From assembly GCF_003729955.1 (NCBI RefSeq), contig NZ_RJTX01000004.1, positions 806,001-870,000 on the forward strand: a stretch of DNA of 64,000 bases, given 5' to 3'. Shown piece by piece: positions 63,617 to 64,000 of the stretch (its first letter is position 1; each line of letters opens with the position of its first letter). A program made the translations under genes and the position numbers. Below the pieces are notes generated by a model. The model saw nothing but the letters and a program-made list of their open reading frames with translations. It did not search any database and was not told the DNA's origin. Source of the stretch: Chryseobacterium daecheongense (GTDB lineage Bacteria; Bacteroidota; Bacteroidia; Flavobacteriales; Weeksellaceae).

Positions 63617-64000
63617 TCAGGCTTGTTTCTTGAAATATTTTCTACCCAAAATCCAAGTTGAAAGTGTAGTGAATGTAACCACCGTAATAGAACTTATTGG
63701 CATGATGATCGCGGCAAAAAGAGGATGCATGTGTCCTGTGACTGCGTAACTTAAACCAACGATATTGTACAAAAAGCTAATTATGAATGTCATTTTCACA
63801 ATGGTAATAGAACCTTTGCAAACGTTTAGATAATTATCAAGAGTTACCACTTTATCTCCATTCATAATAACATCTGAGGATGGTGTAAATGTATTGGTGT
63901 CATCAGAAATAGCAATTCCAACGTTGCTTTGTTTCAAAGCTCCTGCATCATTTAAGCCGTCTCCTAACATGGCCACTTTCCAATTCTTATCCTGAAGATT
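63617..64000 (-). CDS. Heavy-metal P-type ATPase, C-terminal part (CcoI-like)
   Basis: The last 128 residues of a P1B-type ATPase; the N-terminal part lies past the end of the window. Visible are the hinge motif MLGDGLNDAGALKQSNVGIA, then two C-terminal membrane spans. From its place directly upstream of ccoS it is probably CcoI, the copper exporter that supplies cbb3 oxidase. An in-frame GTG at 63976 is internal, not a start. Confidence 0.85.
   Translation of the reverse strand, partial: NLQDKNWKVAMLGDGLNDAGALKQSNVGIAISDDTNTFTPSSDVIMNGDKVVTLDNYLNVCKGSITIVKMTFIISFLYNIVGLSYAVTGHMHPLFAAIIMPISSITVVTFTTLSTWILGRKYFKKQA

Noticed and set aside
1..64000. tRNA, rRNA, CRISPR arrays, phage or insertion sequences
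   Set aside because: Gaps between genes were read for T-loop-like sequence, spaced direct repeats and transposase frames; none was found by eye.

Overview
The window looks like chromosomal core sequence from a Bacteroidota bacterium of the Flavobacteriia, most likely Chryseobacterium or a close relative. This rests on the AT-rich base composition, promoters with the TAnnTTTG -7 box and little sign of Shine-Dalgarno sites, lineage-typical families (DUF4835, DUF5687, DUF4251, DUF4349), a secreted amylase with a type IX secretion C-terminal sorting domain, a fused CcoN-CcoO oxidase subunit, and short 'bacteriocin-like' double-glycine peptides of the kind common in Chryseobacterium. The assignment is inference from content, not from a database match.

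Layout. 1-7 kb: coaBC (5' end outside the window), an inverted TSUP transporter, a DUF4835 lipoprotein/exported protein, recN and a DUF5687/ABC ATPase pair. 7-10.1 kb: class II and class I fumarases, divergently arranged. 10.2-17.7 kb: a small membrane protein, a T9SS-exported GH13 amylase, prfA, an exported protein and a prolyl oligopeptidase. 17.9-28.1 kb: methylmalonyl-CoA mutase and its chaperone meaB, separated by about 7 kb of accessory-looking genes. These include an RNA-repair/ribosome-rescue cluster (rtcB, nucleotidyltransferase-like gene, prfH, TPR gene), an Ala-Glu epimerase-type enolase, a short GG-leader cysteine-rich peptide and two tandem monohaem cytochromes. 28-38.9 kb: envelope and housekeeping genes, mostly on the minus strand (Mla-type ABC transporter, exopolysaccharide sugar-phosphate transferase, queE, folD, pgi). 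39-56.3 kb: acyl-CoA dehydrogenase, DoxX, a second GG-leader peptide, AI-2E transporter, lon divergent from a PpiD/SurA-like foldase, an MCE/MlaD protein, a split HdrDE-like iron-sulfur pair, a glycosyltransferase/flippase pair and serS. 56.3-64 kb: a minus-strand cbb3 oxidase operon in the order ccoI, ccoS, ccoNO, ccoQ-like, ccoP, ccoG, ccoH, TSUP-like, then a lipoprotein.

Functional links. The cbb3 operon carries structural, copper-handling and assembly genes together, with a Crp/Fnr-like box in front of ccoS. lon and the periplasmic foldase share a divergent control region with two palindromes. The rtcB-prfH cluster fits the known sequence of releasing ribosomes damaged in the decoding centre and religating their 16S rRNA, here with two extra partners. 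No tRNA, rRNA, CRISPR array, phage or complete insertion sequence was found.
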